Positions 6,874 through 14,874 of a stretch of 64,000 nucleotides of DNA are shown one piece after another. Position 1 is the first letter of the stretch. Every line of letters starts with the position of its first letter. Made by a program: the position numbers and the translations under genes. Under the pieces are notes generated by a model. That model searched no databases. It had not been told where the DNA came from and saw nothing but the letters and a program-made list of their open reading frames with translations. The DNA is from a virus, in IMG/VR virus record IMGVR_UViG_3300036770_004723, positions 124,001-188,000 of that record. The stretch is one strand, 5' to 3'.

Positions 6874-7419
6874 ATGGAACCTCTATTCGCAGCTGATCTT
6901 CATTTTGGTCAAGAAACTGTAGTTAAATACCGAAACCATTTTAAATCTAGTTTAGAGCATGACTCTATTATATATGAAAATATTTCAAGACAGTTAAACA
7001 AAAAAACTACTCTTTACCTATTAGGTGATTTATGCTTTTCAAAAGATTCCTTAAAGTATTTGAAAGGATTTAAAGAACTTTGCCATAGTGTAGTGGTGAT
7101 TGGAGGCAATCACTGCACAGAAAAAATAAGTGTAGTAGATCTTTATGAATCAGTTAGCCAAGTGCATTTCTATAAGAATAAATACGGCTTTACGCTCAGC
7201 CACATGCCTATACATCCTGAACACTTACGCGGTAAGTTAAATGTACATGGTCACTTACATACTGATCTAGTTAAAGACCCTAGATACGTTTGTGTAAGTC
7301 TAGAACACACTAACTATAAGGCAATGTCTTTAACTCAAATACGTGAAGTATTCAGATCAAGAATTCTTGATCTGAATCTATCAGACGAATATTTGAATGT
7401 TTTAAAATCTACCGGATAA
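6874..7419 (+). CDS. calcineurin-like metallophosphoesterase (181 aa)
   Basis: The dimetal motifs appear in order: DLH (Asp8, His10), GDL (Asp52), GNH (Asn79, His80), SH (His110) and HGHLH (His125, His127). The usual GNHD is GNHC here. The size fits the compact single-domain members of the superfamily rather than Mre11/SbcD, which has an extra capping domain. It sits 5 bases before the SbcC gene, although a full SbcD-type nuclease is encoded separately at 12928. The substrate may be a phosphodiester or phosphomonoester; context hints at nucleic acid or nucleotides. Confidence 0.8.
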   Translation: MEPLFAADLHFGQETVVKYRNHFKSSLEHDSIIYENISRQLNKKTTLYLLGDLCFSKDSLKYLKGFKELCHSVVVIGGNHCTEKISVVDLYESVSQVHFYKNKYGFTLSHMPIHPEHLRGKLNVHGHLHTDLVKDPRYVCVSLEHTNYKAMSLTQIREVFRSRILDLNLSDEYLNVLKSTG

Positions 7420-7424
7420 GACAA

Positions 7425-9770
7425 ATGCACAGACTTAATGCGTTTTCTGTTAAAAACGTTTTGACCTTTCAAGACACTACAATAGAGTTAGGTACAGAAC
7501 ATGGCTTGTATGTTATACAAGGACAAAACAAAGATAGCAGGTTAGCCAACAATACAAATGCCGTAGGTAAAAGCCGTTTATTTGCTGCTATACCCACAGT
7601 TTTATATGAAACAGATCCGTTATCTTTAAAGAAAAGAAACAAGAAAGATATTTTAAAATCCAAAACAAGCTGCATGTCATTGGATATTACTAGTCATGGA
7701 AAAGAGCGATTCCTTTTCCAACAAATGCCTAGTAACTATTTAGTACATAAATATGAAAACAGTAAATTCGTTAATATAAATGAAGCAGGAAAAGCTGTTA
7801 AATTGGAAATAGCTAGGAATTATATTTCAAAAGCATTTCCTATCTCAGAGTCATTATTTTACTCTACTTGTTATATTAGTGATCAGCGTAATTGTAATTT
7901 TTTAAATGCTACTTCAAGAGATCGCCTTGCATTTATAACCGATATTTTCGGTCTTGATGTTTACGATCAGTTAAGAAAATATTTTACTAAGAAGCTAGGT
8001 GAAGTAGCTAAAGCAGAAATTGAGTATCAAACTTTAGCCAAAGAATTGCTAGCAGCACAGACCAGACTGTCAGAACTTAATTGGTCTGATGTTAAATCGT
8101 CAAAATTAAAAAAATATAAAACAGAACAAGAAAATTTAAGAAACGATTTAACTAAGCGGTACTCGCGTCTTGGTGAGCTGAAACTTGCACGTACTAAAAG
8201 TGAAAAACTTGAGCAATTACTAGAACATAAAAAAACATTTAGTAAAGAAATAAAGATTCTTACAACAAAACAGGCAGAGCTTGAACTTAAGAATTCATCT
8301 TCTCAGTTGAAAATAGCTGAAATTTATGCAAACTATTTAGAAGATTTAACAGAGTATAAGCAGAGAAAAAAGAAGCTAAATCAAGAACTAGACGACCTAG
8401 AAAAATTAGATCTTACCGAAGAACAATTAGAGAAAAAACATGATGTTCTAACAAGCGAAATTGAGTCGTTGTATAAAATACAAGAAAGGTATCTTGCTCT
8501 AAAAGAAAACTATGATGAAAAAATAGCAGAGTACGAAAAGTATGTAAGACAGTCTAAAAAATTGCTAAGTGCTTTGTTGTCTACACCTACTGCAAAAAAA
8601 TTTAAATTAACTGAAAATTCCATTGACGATGTATTGCCTTTGATTCAAGAATCTTATGATATGGCACGTACAACAGTGTCAATTGCACGTAAGTTATCTG
8701 ACCACGATCATAAAGGAATGTGTGCCGTATGTGGATCTAGTACAACAACCAAAGATGTTAAAGCTCGTTTAAAATCTGCTGAAGCTTTAATAGAAGACCT
8801 TCAACCTTTAAAAGAATATCTTGCGTTAGATGAAGTTAAAAAGCCGAAAAAGGTGGAAGGAAAAGACCAAACCGATTTACTTAAATCGAAAAGACAAAAA
8901 CTTAAATCAATAACAAACGATCTACAACTGTCTAGAAAAATCAAGTCAATTAACGATAGAATAAAAGATTTAAAGAAACCTAAAGAGCCAAAGCATAAAC
9001 CTAACAAGTCACTTAAAGAACTTAAAGACTCGGTAAAGAACTTGGAGTCTTACGTTTCTTTGATGACACGTATTAAAGACATAGGGACAGTTTCATATGA
9101 CAAGAAACTATACAAGGAAACTCAAAATCGTATTTCATTACTTGAAAATAGAGTAAATGAATTAGAGACCTTTATACGAAAACTGGATTTAAGTAGGATA
9201 GAACATTCTAACTATTCGCAAATTGTAAAAGACTTGAGCTTTAAAGTAGCAGAAGTAGAGCCTTTATTGCGTGAAAGGGAAAAACTGAAAACTTTACAAA
9301 CAGCCTATTCTCCGAATAATTTAAAACTACAAGCTGCTGAACAAATTGTCAGTGAATTAGAAGACAGTTTAAATCGTTATAGTAGCCTTGTATTTTTGGA
9401 ACCTATGAAGTTTCAGATTCGTACCGTAAAAGATGGTATTAGCGCTACAGTAACACGTAACAACGGTGAAAGTAGCGATATAATTCATTTATCTGGTGCA
9501 GAAGCCAACTGTTTCCGTTTATTGTTTTTTTATAGTCTTGTACGTCTTTTACCTGAAAACAAACGTACAAATTTCTTAATATTAGATGAACCTGATAGTA
9601 GATGTAGTGCTGCAATTAGATCACATCTAATTCGTGAATTTTTACCTAACCTGAGAAAAGTAGTACCTCACGTCTTTTGGATAACACCTAAGAGTGTTCA
9701 TGATTTTCAAGATCATAAACTGCTTACTGTTATCAAGGAAAAAGGAGTATCTAGGTTAGAACTTACTTAA
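7425..9770 (+). CDS. SbcC/Rad50-like recombination ATPase (T4 gp46-type)
   Basis: This 781-residue SMC-like ATPase would work with the SbcD nuclease at 12928 to process DNA ends and drive recombination-dependent replication. The Walker A region has the conserved GQN (33-35) and NAVGKS (45-50), separated by an insertion. Two long coiled coils (about 170-430 and 440-650) flank a zinc hook CAVC (Cys433, Cys436). The signature LSGAE (689-693) departs from the usual LSGGE, and Walker B is LILDEPDS with Asp721 and Glu722. It lies 5 bases after a phosphoesterase gene and six genes before its expected partner. Confidence 0.9.
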   Translation: MHRLNAFSVKNVLTFQDTTIELGTEHGLYVIQGQNKDSRLANNTNAVGKSRLFAAIPTVLYETDPLSLKKRNKKDILKSKTSCMSLDITSHGKERFLFQQMPSNYLVHKYENSKFVNINEAGKAVKLEIARNYISKAFPISESLFYSTCYISDQRNCNFLNATSRDRLAFITDIFGLDVYDQLRKYFTKKLGEVAKAEIEYQTLAKELLAAQTRLSELNWSDVKSSKLKKYKTEQENLRNDLTKRYSRLGELKLARTKSEKLEQLLEHKKTFSKEIKILTTKQAELELKNSSSQLKIAEIYANYLEDLTEYKQRKKKLNQELDDLEKLDLTEEQLEKKHDVLTSEIESLYKIQERYLALKENYDEKIAEYEKYVRQSKKLLSALLSTPTAKKFKLTENSIDDVLPLIQESYDMARTTVSIARKLSDHDHKGMCAVCGSSTTTKDVKARLKSAEALIEDLQPLKEYLALDEVKKPKKVEGKDQTDLLKSKRQKLKSITNDLQLSRKIKSINDRIKDLKKPKEPKHKPNKSLKELKDSVKNLESYVSLMTRIKDIGTVSYDKKLYKETQNRISLLENRVNELETFIRKLDLSRIEHSNYSQIVKDLSFKVAEVEPLLREREKLKTLQTAYSPNNLKLQAAEQIVSELEDSLNRYSSLVFLEPMKFQIRTVKDGISATVTRNNGESSDIIHLSGAEANCFRLLFFYSLVRLLPENKRTNFLILDEPDSRCSAAIRSHLIREFLPNLRKVVPHVFWITPKSVHDFQDHKLLTVIKEKGVSRLELT

Positions 9771-9781
9771 AAGGAATATAC

Positions 9782-10672
9782 ATGAGTAAAACCTTAGTTA
9801 TTTATAACGCACATACTTTAGATGGACAAGCAGGTGCGTTAGCTGCTTATTATAAAATTGGTAAGCATAGTGAATTCATGGCATTTGATTATGGAAAATT
9901 AAGTGTCATGGATTACTTTATAAAAGGAACGTATTTAAAAGTATTGTATGTGATAGGATTACATTTGACAGCTAATGACATAGCTAGATTATGTCAGTAC
10001 GCACAAACAATTTGCTATATAGATCATGTTAATGTTGAATTACCTGAGACCATTAAGAATAAAGTAAAAATCATAAATATTCCTAATCGCTGTACTTGTG
10101 TTACTGCATGGGCACATTTCATGCCTACTCAAATGATACCTCAAATGTTTCATATAATTGAAGACGTTGTATTAGGTAAAAATGAAATAACAAACAGCAG
10201 ATCAGCATACGAAGGTTTGCGTTATCGACTTTTACAGTGTGAAGAAAATGCTTTTATAATGAATATGCAAGCGTTTCTACAAAATGATCCTACTGAGCTT
10301 ATCATGGATGGGCTTCATGTTGGATCTATGTTTAAAGTCATAGCTTCAAATTTAGCAGGTAATCATTCTAAGTCATCATTGTTAAATAGAGCAGTTGCTT
10401 GCATTAATGCACCTAAGTTATTTGGTTATTCTATATGTCATAATCTAATGCAAAAAGGTTATGACTATGTTTTGCTTTATTCTGACTGTTGTAATCAAAG
10501 TTATGTTTATAGAAGTTGGACAATAGCTGCTAAAAAAGATTTAAAAGTAGATGCAGCTAAAATAGCTTTACTCTTTAACGGTTTTGGTACTGAACGTTTC
10601 GCTGGATTTACTACAACCTCTATATTACGTGACCATGATATCATACATGAAGTAAATCGTTGTTTTATGTAA
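9782..10672 (+). CDS. DHH-family phosphoesterase-like protein, motifs degenerate
   Basis: The N-terminus has HTLDGQAGA (11-19), resembling the HxDxDG metal-binding start of DHH phosphoesterases such as oligoribonuclease NrnB. YIDH at 79-82 resembles the family's DHH motif, with Val replacing the second His. The expected aspartates between these motifs are not clear. It may therefore be a divergent nanoRNase/phosphodiesterase or an inactive homologue. At 296 aa it is in the family's size range. SD AAAAGGAA precedes ATG 9782. Its place behind SbcC suits a role in clearing small nucleotide products. Confidence 0.45.
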   Translation: MSKTLVIYNAHTLDGQAGALAAYYKIGKHSEFMAFDYGKLSVMDYFIKGTYLKVLYVIGLHLTANDIARLCQYAQTICYIDHVNVELPETIKNKVKIINIPNRCTCVTAWAHFMPTQMIPQMFHIIEDVVLGKNEITNSRSAYEGLRYRLLQCEENAFIMNMQAFLQNDPTELIMDGLHVGSMFKVIASNLAGNHSKSSLLNRAVACINAPKLFGYSICHNLMQKGYDYVLLYSDCCNQSYVYRSWTIAAKKDLKVDAAKIALLFNGFGTERFAGFTTTSILRDHDIIHEVNRCFM

Positions 10673-10673
10673 A

Positions 10674-10708
10674 ACTGTAAATATGATCGTATAAGGAGAG
10701 CGATCATG
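10674..10708 (+). promoter_or_regulatory. ACTGTAAATA motif plus hairpin enclosing the ribosome binding site
   Basis: ACTGTAAATA (10674-10683) abuts a perfect 7-bp stem, ATGATCG (10683-10689) / CGATCAT (10701-10707). The loop TATAAGGAGAG carries the Shine-Dalgarno sequence, and the 3' arm includes the AT of the start codon at 10706. The layout suggests translational control of the next gene. Confidence 0.6.
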
Positions 10709-11506
10709 CCTAGTTCTACATTTTTTGCTATAGCAGGTCACGCACCTGATGAATTAATAAAAGAGTTGCTACATATAGACAGTGCGCCCTATTACTACAC
10801 AGTTAAAGCCGGAGAACGTCTTAGTAAAAAAATAAATAAAAAATATATTATTTGCCTACGTACCGAAGATTTCGTACTTAACTACAAATTTTTAATCGGT
10901 ACAGGCAAAAAGATTTTTGTATTCGGATCTCCGCTTTTTTTCATGAACTACATGGGATTTACTTTTTTAGATTTTGAGATAGATGAAAAAGATTGCTCTA
11001 GGATACACATATTAGACAATTTAAATTTAAATTTGCTAAAAGATGCTGCATCGAGTCCTATTATAAAGCACGATGTTAGTTATTTTGAATGTGTTGTAGA
11101 AAAAGCAAAAGCAGGATCTATATTTGACAAACTTATGAGTTACATCTATAAGCTACCTGCTAAAACACATCAAAAGCCAGTTAAAAAACTTTGTTGTTTA
11201 TGTGTTAGGAATAATTGGAGCGCACCTAGACTTAAAAAAGAATTAAGTGACCTTACATCTATTATAAAAATAAGTTCTGAAATACAGAATGCTTTGACAG
11301 AGATATTAAACTCTTACACCGCAGTTAGATATAAGAATGCTTTTAAATTAATTAAATCTGAATCTGATGTACCTAAAGTAGCAGCAAATGCAGATTTGAA
11401 CCCTTACGAATTTATGTATATACTTAAGATGTTGGAAAAAGATAAAAAAGTAGAAAATCATACAGAAATAAGCATCGACAGTTATCTAGCTAATGAGAAG
11501 AAATAA
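10706..11506 (+). CDS. unknown protein (266 aa) with hairpin-controlled start
   Basis: The ATG at 10706 follows AAGGAGAG in a hairpin loop. The protein is mixed alpha/beta, with a paired cysteine segment CCLC near residue 168 followed by Lys-rich helices. The C-terminal helical part would suit a clamp-loader accessory subunit, but no motif confirms this. It overlaps the next gene in TAATG. It belongs to the run of unassigned genes between SbcC and SbcD. Confidence 0.7.
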   Translation: MPSSTFFAIAGHAPDELIKELLHIDSAPYYYTVKAGERLSKKINKKYIICLRTEDFVLNYKFLIGTGKKIFVFGSPLFFMNYMGFTFLDFEIDEKDCSRIHILDNLNLNLLKDAASSPIIKHDVSYFECVVEKAKAGSIFDKLMSYIYKLPAKTHQKPVKKLCCLCVRNNWSAPRLKKELSDLTSIIKISSEIQNALTEILNSYTAVRYKNAFKLIKSESDVPKVAANADLNPYEFMYILKMLEKDKKVENHTEISIDSYLANEKK

Positions 11507-12300
11507 TGAATTCTAGATTAGAGTACTTAGAAGTTTACAAAAGATCTATTAGTTTAATATTGCGTCATTTAATACATGTTTTATATTCATCTGCCAATCA
11601 AAAAAATGAAATCAGTTTAGACCCACAAAAGTTGTTGGAGTACCTTGCTTCTGTAACTGACGGACCTTTAGAAGCTGTATCTGGATCAGAACGAGTATTA
11701 ATAAGTGCTATTCTTGTAGGTTACTCTAAAAGTTTTTACGAACAGACTTACAATTATGTAAAAAACTTACCTATAGACCTTGAAGAATTTAATATAGAAT
11801 TTAATACAAAGGACACTTACGACTTTATTAAAAGTGTTAAAAGCATTAGAAAGTACTTTAATAGTCGAGTTGACTTTTCTGACACACTGAATAAATTGGT
11901 GGATATTGGCTTTATTTCAAAACACAAAGCATTCAGCCATGTTCAAAGCCTTGGACGCACGTATATGATTATACTTAGTCCTCAATTCGTACAAGACTTT
12001 TATTCTAAGTACTATTTAAGTCACATGGCTGTTGAAGGTAAAGAAATTAACATAGCTGATTATGTTGGATCCAACATAGCTAAAATAACTCTAGATCAAG
12101 GTGTAATAGAATTTGGTAAAGGCTCAGGTATAGGTGAATTTATTGAATTCTGCTCCAAATTCAAAAAAGAATGGGATAGGCAAGGAATCCCATTCTACAA
12201 AGCAGTTACAATAGCTTTGCTATGTAGTGAACCTAAAGGCGTTTTTTGTTATGTCAAAAACAACTGCTATAGATACCTACACTTGTTGGATGAATCATGA
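11506..12300 (+). CDS. unknown protein (264 aa)
   Basis: It starts in the TAATG overlap with the upstream stop and ends in ATGA shared with the next gene, so it is firmly inside a coupled operon. The sequence is helical at the N-terminus, with a Gly/Ser stretch (GKGSGIGEF) near residue 205 that does not match a P-loop. No family is recognised. Its location among recombination genes suggests a DNA-metabolism accessory. Confidence 0.7.
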   Translation: MNSRLEYLEVYKRSISLILRHLIHVLYSSANQKNEISLDPQKLLEYLASVTDGPLEAVSGSERVLISAILVGYSKSFYEQTYNYVKNLPIDLEEFNIEFNTKDTYDFIKSVKSIRKYFNSRVDFSDTLNKLVDIGFISKHKAFSHVQSLGRTYMIILSPQFVQDFYSKYYLSHMAVEGKEINIADYVGSNIAKITLDQGVIEFGKGSGIGEFIEFCSKFKKEWDRQGIPFYKAVTIALLCSEPKGVFCYVKNNCYRYLHLLDES

Positions 12301-12626
12301 AAATATTAAATTTAGCACATAACTTAAAAACAGAAAAAAATCCATTAATACAAAAATCCATTATTAATGAGTTTGGTGTGAAAAAAGTAGCCTTAGCCAA
12401 GGCATTGGCCGATTTGCTTCCTGATGATTTTGGCAGTACCTTAGTTTTTCCTACAAGTAAAGTTCTTATGTTATTTAAAATTTATTTACATGAACTGGAT
12501 CCAAAACATCTTATGCTTCCTGTTCAGGATATAACAGAAATGTTTAAGTTGATATCAGAGTTGAGTCAGACGAATGAAATATTTTTAGACTCATGTTCTA
12601 AAAACATAATAATCAAAAATGATTGA
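12297..12626 (+). CDS. unknown small protein (109 aa)
   Basis: The start overlaps the upstream stop as ATGA. The product is predicted to be mostly helical, with a helix-turn-helix-like run at residues 25-45 (a Gly-containing turn followed by VALAKALADLL), so DNA binding is possible but weakly supported. No other feature is seen. Confidence 0.6.
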   Translation: MKILNLAHNLKTEKNPLIQKSIINEFGVKKVALAKALADLLPDDFGSTLVFPTSKVLMLFKIYLHELDPKHLMLPVQDITEMFKLISELSQTNEIFLDSCSKNIIIKND

Positions 12627-12635
12627 AGGTAGAGT

Positions 12636-12953
12636 ATGAGCGAATCTTTTTCTTTAGTGCGATATAGTCCTTGCCGTAACAAAAGAAAAACATACTATTT
12701 CTCTATACTACCTAAAGACTTCAATGTTCCTAGTATTACATTCACTGACTATACTTACTCTAAGCTAATAGATGGAAAGTGGAAAATATTAAAAACATTT
12801 AGTGCCATAGGTCATCCAAGCAATTTAACAAATTTAGATGTCCCTGACTTTGTTTGGAAAATGGCCTACGCTCACTATATAAAATTCATAAAAAAGAATT
12901 TATTAATTCACCATCATAAGGGAACGTATGTTTCACGCAGTATTTTCAAGTGA
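12636..12953 (+). CDS. unknown small basic protein (105 aa)
   Basis: SD GAAGGTAGAG precedes ATG 12636. The protein is Lys/Tyr/Phe-rich with a basic patch at residues 14-19 and a His cluster near the C-terminus (IHHHKG). It overlaps the SbcD start by 26 bases, so it probably couples translation to SbcD. No family is evident. Confidence 0.6.
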   Translation: MSESFSLVRYSPCRNKRKTYYFSILPKDFNVPSITFTDYTYSKLIDGKWKILKTFSAIGHPSNLTNLDVPDFVWKMAYAHYIKFIKKNLLIHHHKGTYVSRSIFK

Positions 12954-13977
12954 CTGGCACTTTGATGGATTGAGAAATCATTATCCACAAGATCATGCTA
13001 GACGTACAATGCGAGAAGTAGAGAAAGCTTACCAGTACGCTATTAAAAAATCAATTCCTTATATGATTGTTGCTGGTGATATAAGTGACAGTTATAAGAT
13101 GACTCCTGAAAGTTTGAAAGCTCTTTTGGAGTTATTGATTAGACACGACGATCATGTTACAACCTACTATATGACAGGTAATCATGACTACGCCGATTCG
13201 ACAACTACGAGTTTGAATATATTTGAATCTATGGTAGAGTTTAAAATGTTAAAAAACTTCATTGTAGTTAAAGATCTTAAACAGATCAAACTCGATGGTG
13301 TAACTTTAAACTTCTGCCCATTTCCACATACTCAACTACAAAAAGTCAAAGCACCTTGCTTGAATATCATTCATCAAGATGTTGCAGGTGCCGTAGGTGA
13401 CAACGGCCGCGAATTAAAAGTAAAACATGATATTGAAATAGATTCTGACAAAGATTTCACTGTAAGCGGCCATATACATAAACATCAGTATCTTAAAAAA
13501 CGAAGATTGCTGTATAACGGATCTCTGTTTCAAAAGACCTTCGGCGAAGAGTTACCTAAAGGCTTTGTTGATCTAAAGGCTAAAGTAGTTAACGGAAAAT
13601 TGAAGGTAACTTGGGAATTTGTGGAGAATCGTCCTCATTTTGAGTTACGTACTATCAAGGTGCTAGATCAAAAACAATTCTCAGACCTTGAAGATGATCC
13701 AAATGTCCGTTATAGGATTTATGTTAGTGATGACGTCGTAGTTCCAGCTAGACTAAGGCAGCAGTATACTAATATTGATCAGCTGTGGTCTATAAAAGGG
13801 AAAAGTCTAACCAAGGATTTTGATGTAGAAAATTTGAATAGTGAATTAAAAGACTTACCTAAAATTGACCCTTTGCTTGGCTTAAAAGATTTTTTCAAAA
13901 AGAATAAAAAAACAAAATCTGATTTTTTGGAAGCTAAGCAGATTGTAAAGCAAGCACTCTCCGAATTAGGTTATTAA
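12928..13977 (+). CDS. SbcD/Mre11-like nuclease (T4 gp47-type)
   Basis: This 349-residue metallophosphoesterase is the expected nuclease partner of the SbcC-like ATPase at 7425. The motifs are SDWH (Asp9, His11), GDISDS (Asp51), GNHD (Asn85, His86), His149 and GHIH (His182, His184), all with normal spacing. The C-terminal 120 residues would form the capping and SbcC-contact region. It ends the operon and is followed by an AT-rich tract without a strong terminator hairpin. Separation of sbcC and sbcD by six genes is unusual, since they are commonly adjacent. Confidence 0.9.
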   Translation: MFHAVFSSDWHFDGLRNHYPQDHARRTMREVEKAYQYAIKKSIPYMIVAGDISDSYKMTPESLKALLELLIRHDDHVTTYYMTGNHDYADSTTTSLNIFESMVEFKMLKNFIVVKDLKQIKLDGVTLNFCPFPHTQLQKVKAPCLNIIHQDVAGAVGDNGRELKVKHDIEIDSDKDFTVSGHIHKHQYLKKRRLLYNGSLFQKTFGEELPKGFVDLKAKVVNGKLKVTWEFVENRPHFELRTIKVLDQKQFSDLEDDPNVRYRIYVSDDVVVPARLRQQYTNIDQLWSIKGKSLTKDFDVENLNSELKDLPKIDPLLGLKDFFKKNKKTKSDFLEAKQIVKQALSELGY

Positions 13978-13980
13978 AAA

Positions 13981-14006
13981 TTTTATTTTATTTTATTTTA
14001 TTTTTT
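13981..14006 (+). repeat. (TTTTA)4 plus T-run
   Basis: Four TTTTA units and a T6 run follow the SbcD stop, then AATAATAATAA. The tract is simple-sequence and AT-only. It may assist termination, although no GC stem precedes it. Confidence 0.85.
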
Positions 14007-14042
14007 AAATAATAATAATTTTTTACTATGAGAATTGTGAGA

Positions 14043-14090
14043 GGTTCTCTGGAGAGTAAATAAACATTTAATTTTTGGAGGCCAAAAATG
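14043..14090 (+). promoter_or_regulatory. structured leader with GGA hairpins over the start of the next gene
   Basis: TTTTTGG (14072-14078) pairs with CCAAAAA (14082-14088) around the loop AGG. This buries the strong Shine-Dalgarno GGAGG and the first base of the ATG at 14088. Just upstream, CTC-TGGA-GAG near 14048-14057 forms a small hairpin with GGA in its loop, and it competes with pairing to GAGAG at 14040-14044. GGA in hairpin loops is the recognition pattern of CsrA/RsmA; that link is inference. Confidence 0.5.
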
Positions 14091-14759
14091 GCTACTACTG
14101 GTAAAGGTAAAGGTAAAGGCGGTACTGGTGCAGGTTCTCGCTTAAACGGTAACGTGAATGCTAAGACCACTAAGCAAACACAGAAGCAAAAAGCTGCTGC
14201 TGCTGGTCATGGTAAGAAAATGACAGCTGCTGAAAAAGCAAAAGCAGCAAAAGCAGCGGCCTTGCGTGATAGAAAGAAAACTCCTGCCGAGAAAAAATTC
14301 GAAGCAGAACGCGCTAAAGTTTTAGCTGAACGTCGTGCTAAAAAAGAAGGTAAAAAACCTGCTGCTGATAAAAAACCGGCTGCAACAAAAACTTTCGCTG
14401 ATCGTTTAAAAGCGTGGAAAGAACGCGGTAAGACAATTACTGATAGTTTCAAAAAACGTATGACGGATCTTAAAAAACGTCAGTCAGATGCTTTAGCTTT
14501 GCGTAAGAAAAAACAAGCTGAAGCGCGTGAACGTTTAGCTGAACGTTACAAAATGTCCAAAGAAAAATGGGAAAAACGTCAACCACAGAAAGCTCAAGCT
14601 CCAAAAGCTCCAGCAGGTAAAGCTCCAAAAGCTCCAGCAGGTAAAGCTCCAAAAGCTCCAAAAGCTCCAGCAGGTAAAGCTCCAAAAGCTCCAGCAGGTA
14701 AAGCTCCAAAAGCTCCAGCAGGTAAAGCTCCAGCAAGCGGCCGTTTCCCTAAAAAGTAA
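14088..14759 (+). CDS. histone-like Lys/Ala/Pro-rich repeat protein (223 aa)
   Basis: The protein is extremely basic. A Gly/Lys N-terminus (GKGKGKGG) is followed by Lys/Ala/Arg-rich helices at about 30-160, then a C-terminal tail of APKAPAGK-type repeats. This composition resembles histone H1 tails and bacterial histone-like proteins, so DNA condensation or binding to other polyanions is likely. It stands alone between an AT tract and a terminator, with a very strong SD (GGAGG), which suggests high, regulated expression. A virion-internal DNA-packing role is equally possible. Confidence 0.75.
   Translation: MATTGKGKGKGGTGAGSRLNGNVNAKTTKQTQKQKAAAAGHGKKMTAAEKAKAAKAAALRDRKKTPAEKKFEAERAKVLAERRAKKEGKKPAADKKPAATKTFADRLKAWKERGKTITDSFKKRMTDLKKRQSDALALRKKKQAEARERLAERYKMSKEKWEKRQPQKAQAPKAPAGKAPKAPAGKAPKAPKAPAGKAPKAPAGKAPKAPAGKAPASGRFPKK
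14593..14739 (+). repeat. 24-nt coding repeats (APKAPAGK), about 5-6 copies
   Basis: The unit GCTCCAAAAGCTCCAGCAGG plus TAAA is repeated nearly perfectly, with one extra partial unit in the middle. The lack of synonymous drift between copies implies recent expansion or gene conversion. Confidence 0.9.
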
Positions 14760-14764
14760 TAGTA

Positions 14765-14793
14765 AAAAAGGCAGCCTTCGGGTTGCCTTTTTT
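14765..14793 (+). terminator. intrinsic terminator (tetraloop TTCG)
   Basis: The stem GGCAGCC / GGTTGCC, with one G-U pair and the very stable TTCG loop, is flanked by A and T runs. The same sequence occurs at 28269-28297. Confidence 0.92.
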
Positions 14794-14874
14794 GTTTTCC
14801 TGTTTGTTTTTCTTATACGTGATGTATGTATAATTTATTTGTAAGTTATTAAAGTCAATCTATTTGAGGACTAT

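Noticed and set aside
12979-12988. TTATCCACA DnaA-box consensus inside the SbcD gene
   Set aside because: Single site in coding DNA with no cluster or AT-rich unwinding element.
14470-14736. Minus-strand Leu/Glu repeat frame
   Set aside because: It is the mirror of the APKAPAGK repeats of the + strand gene.
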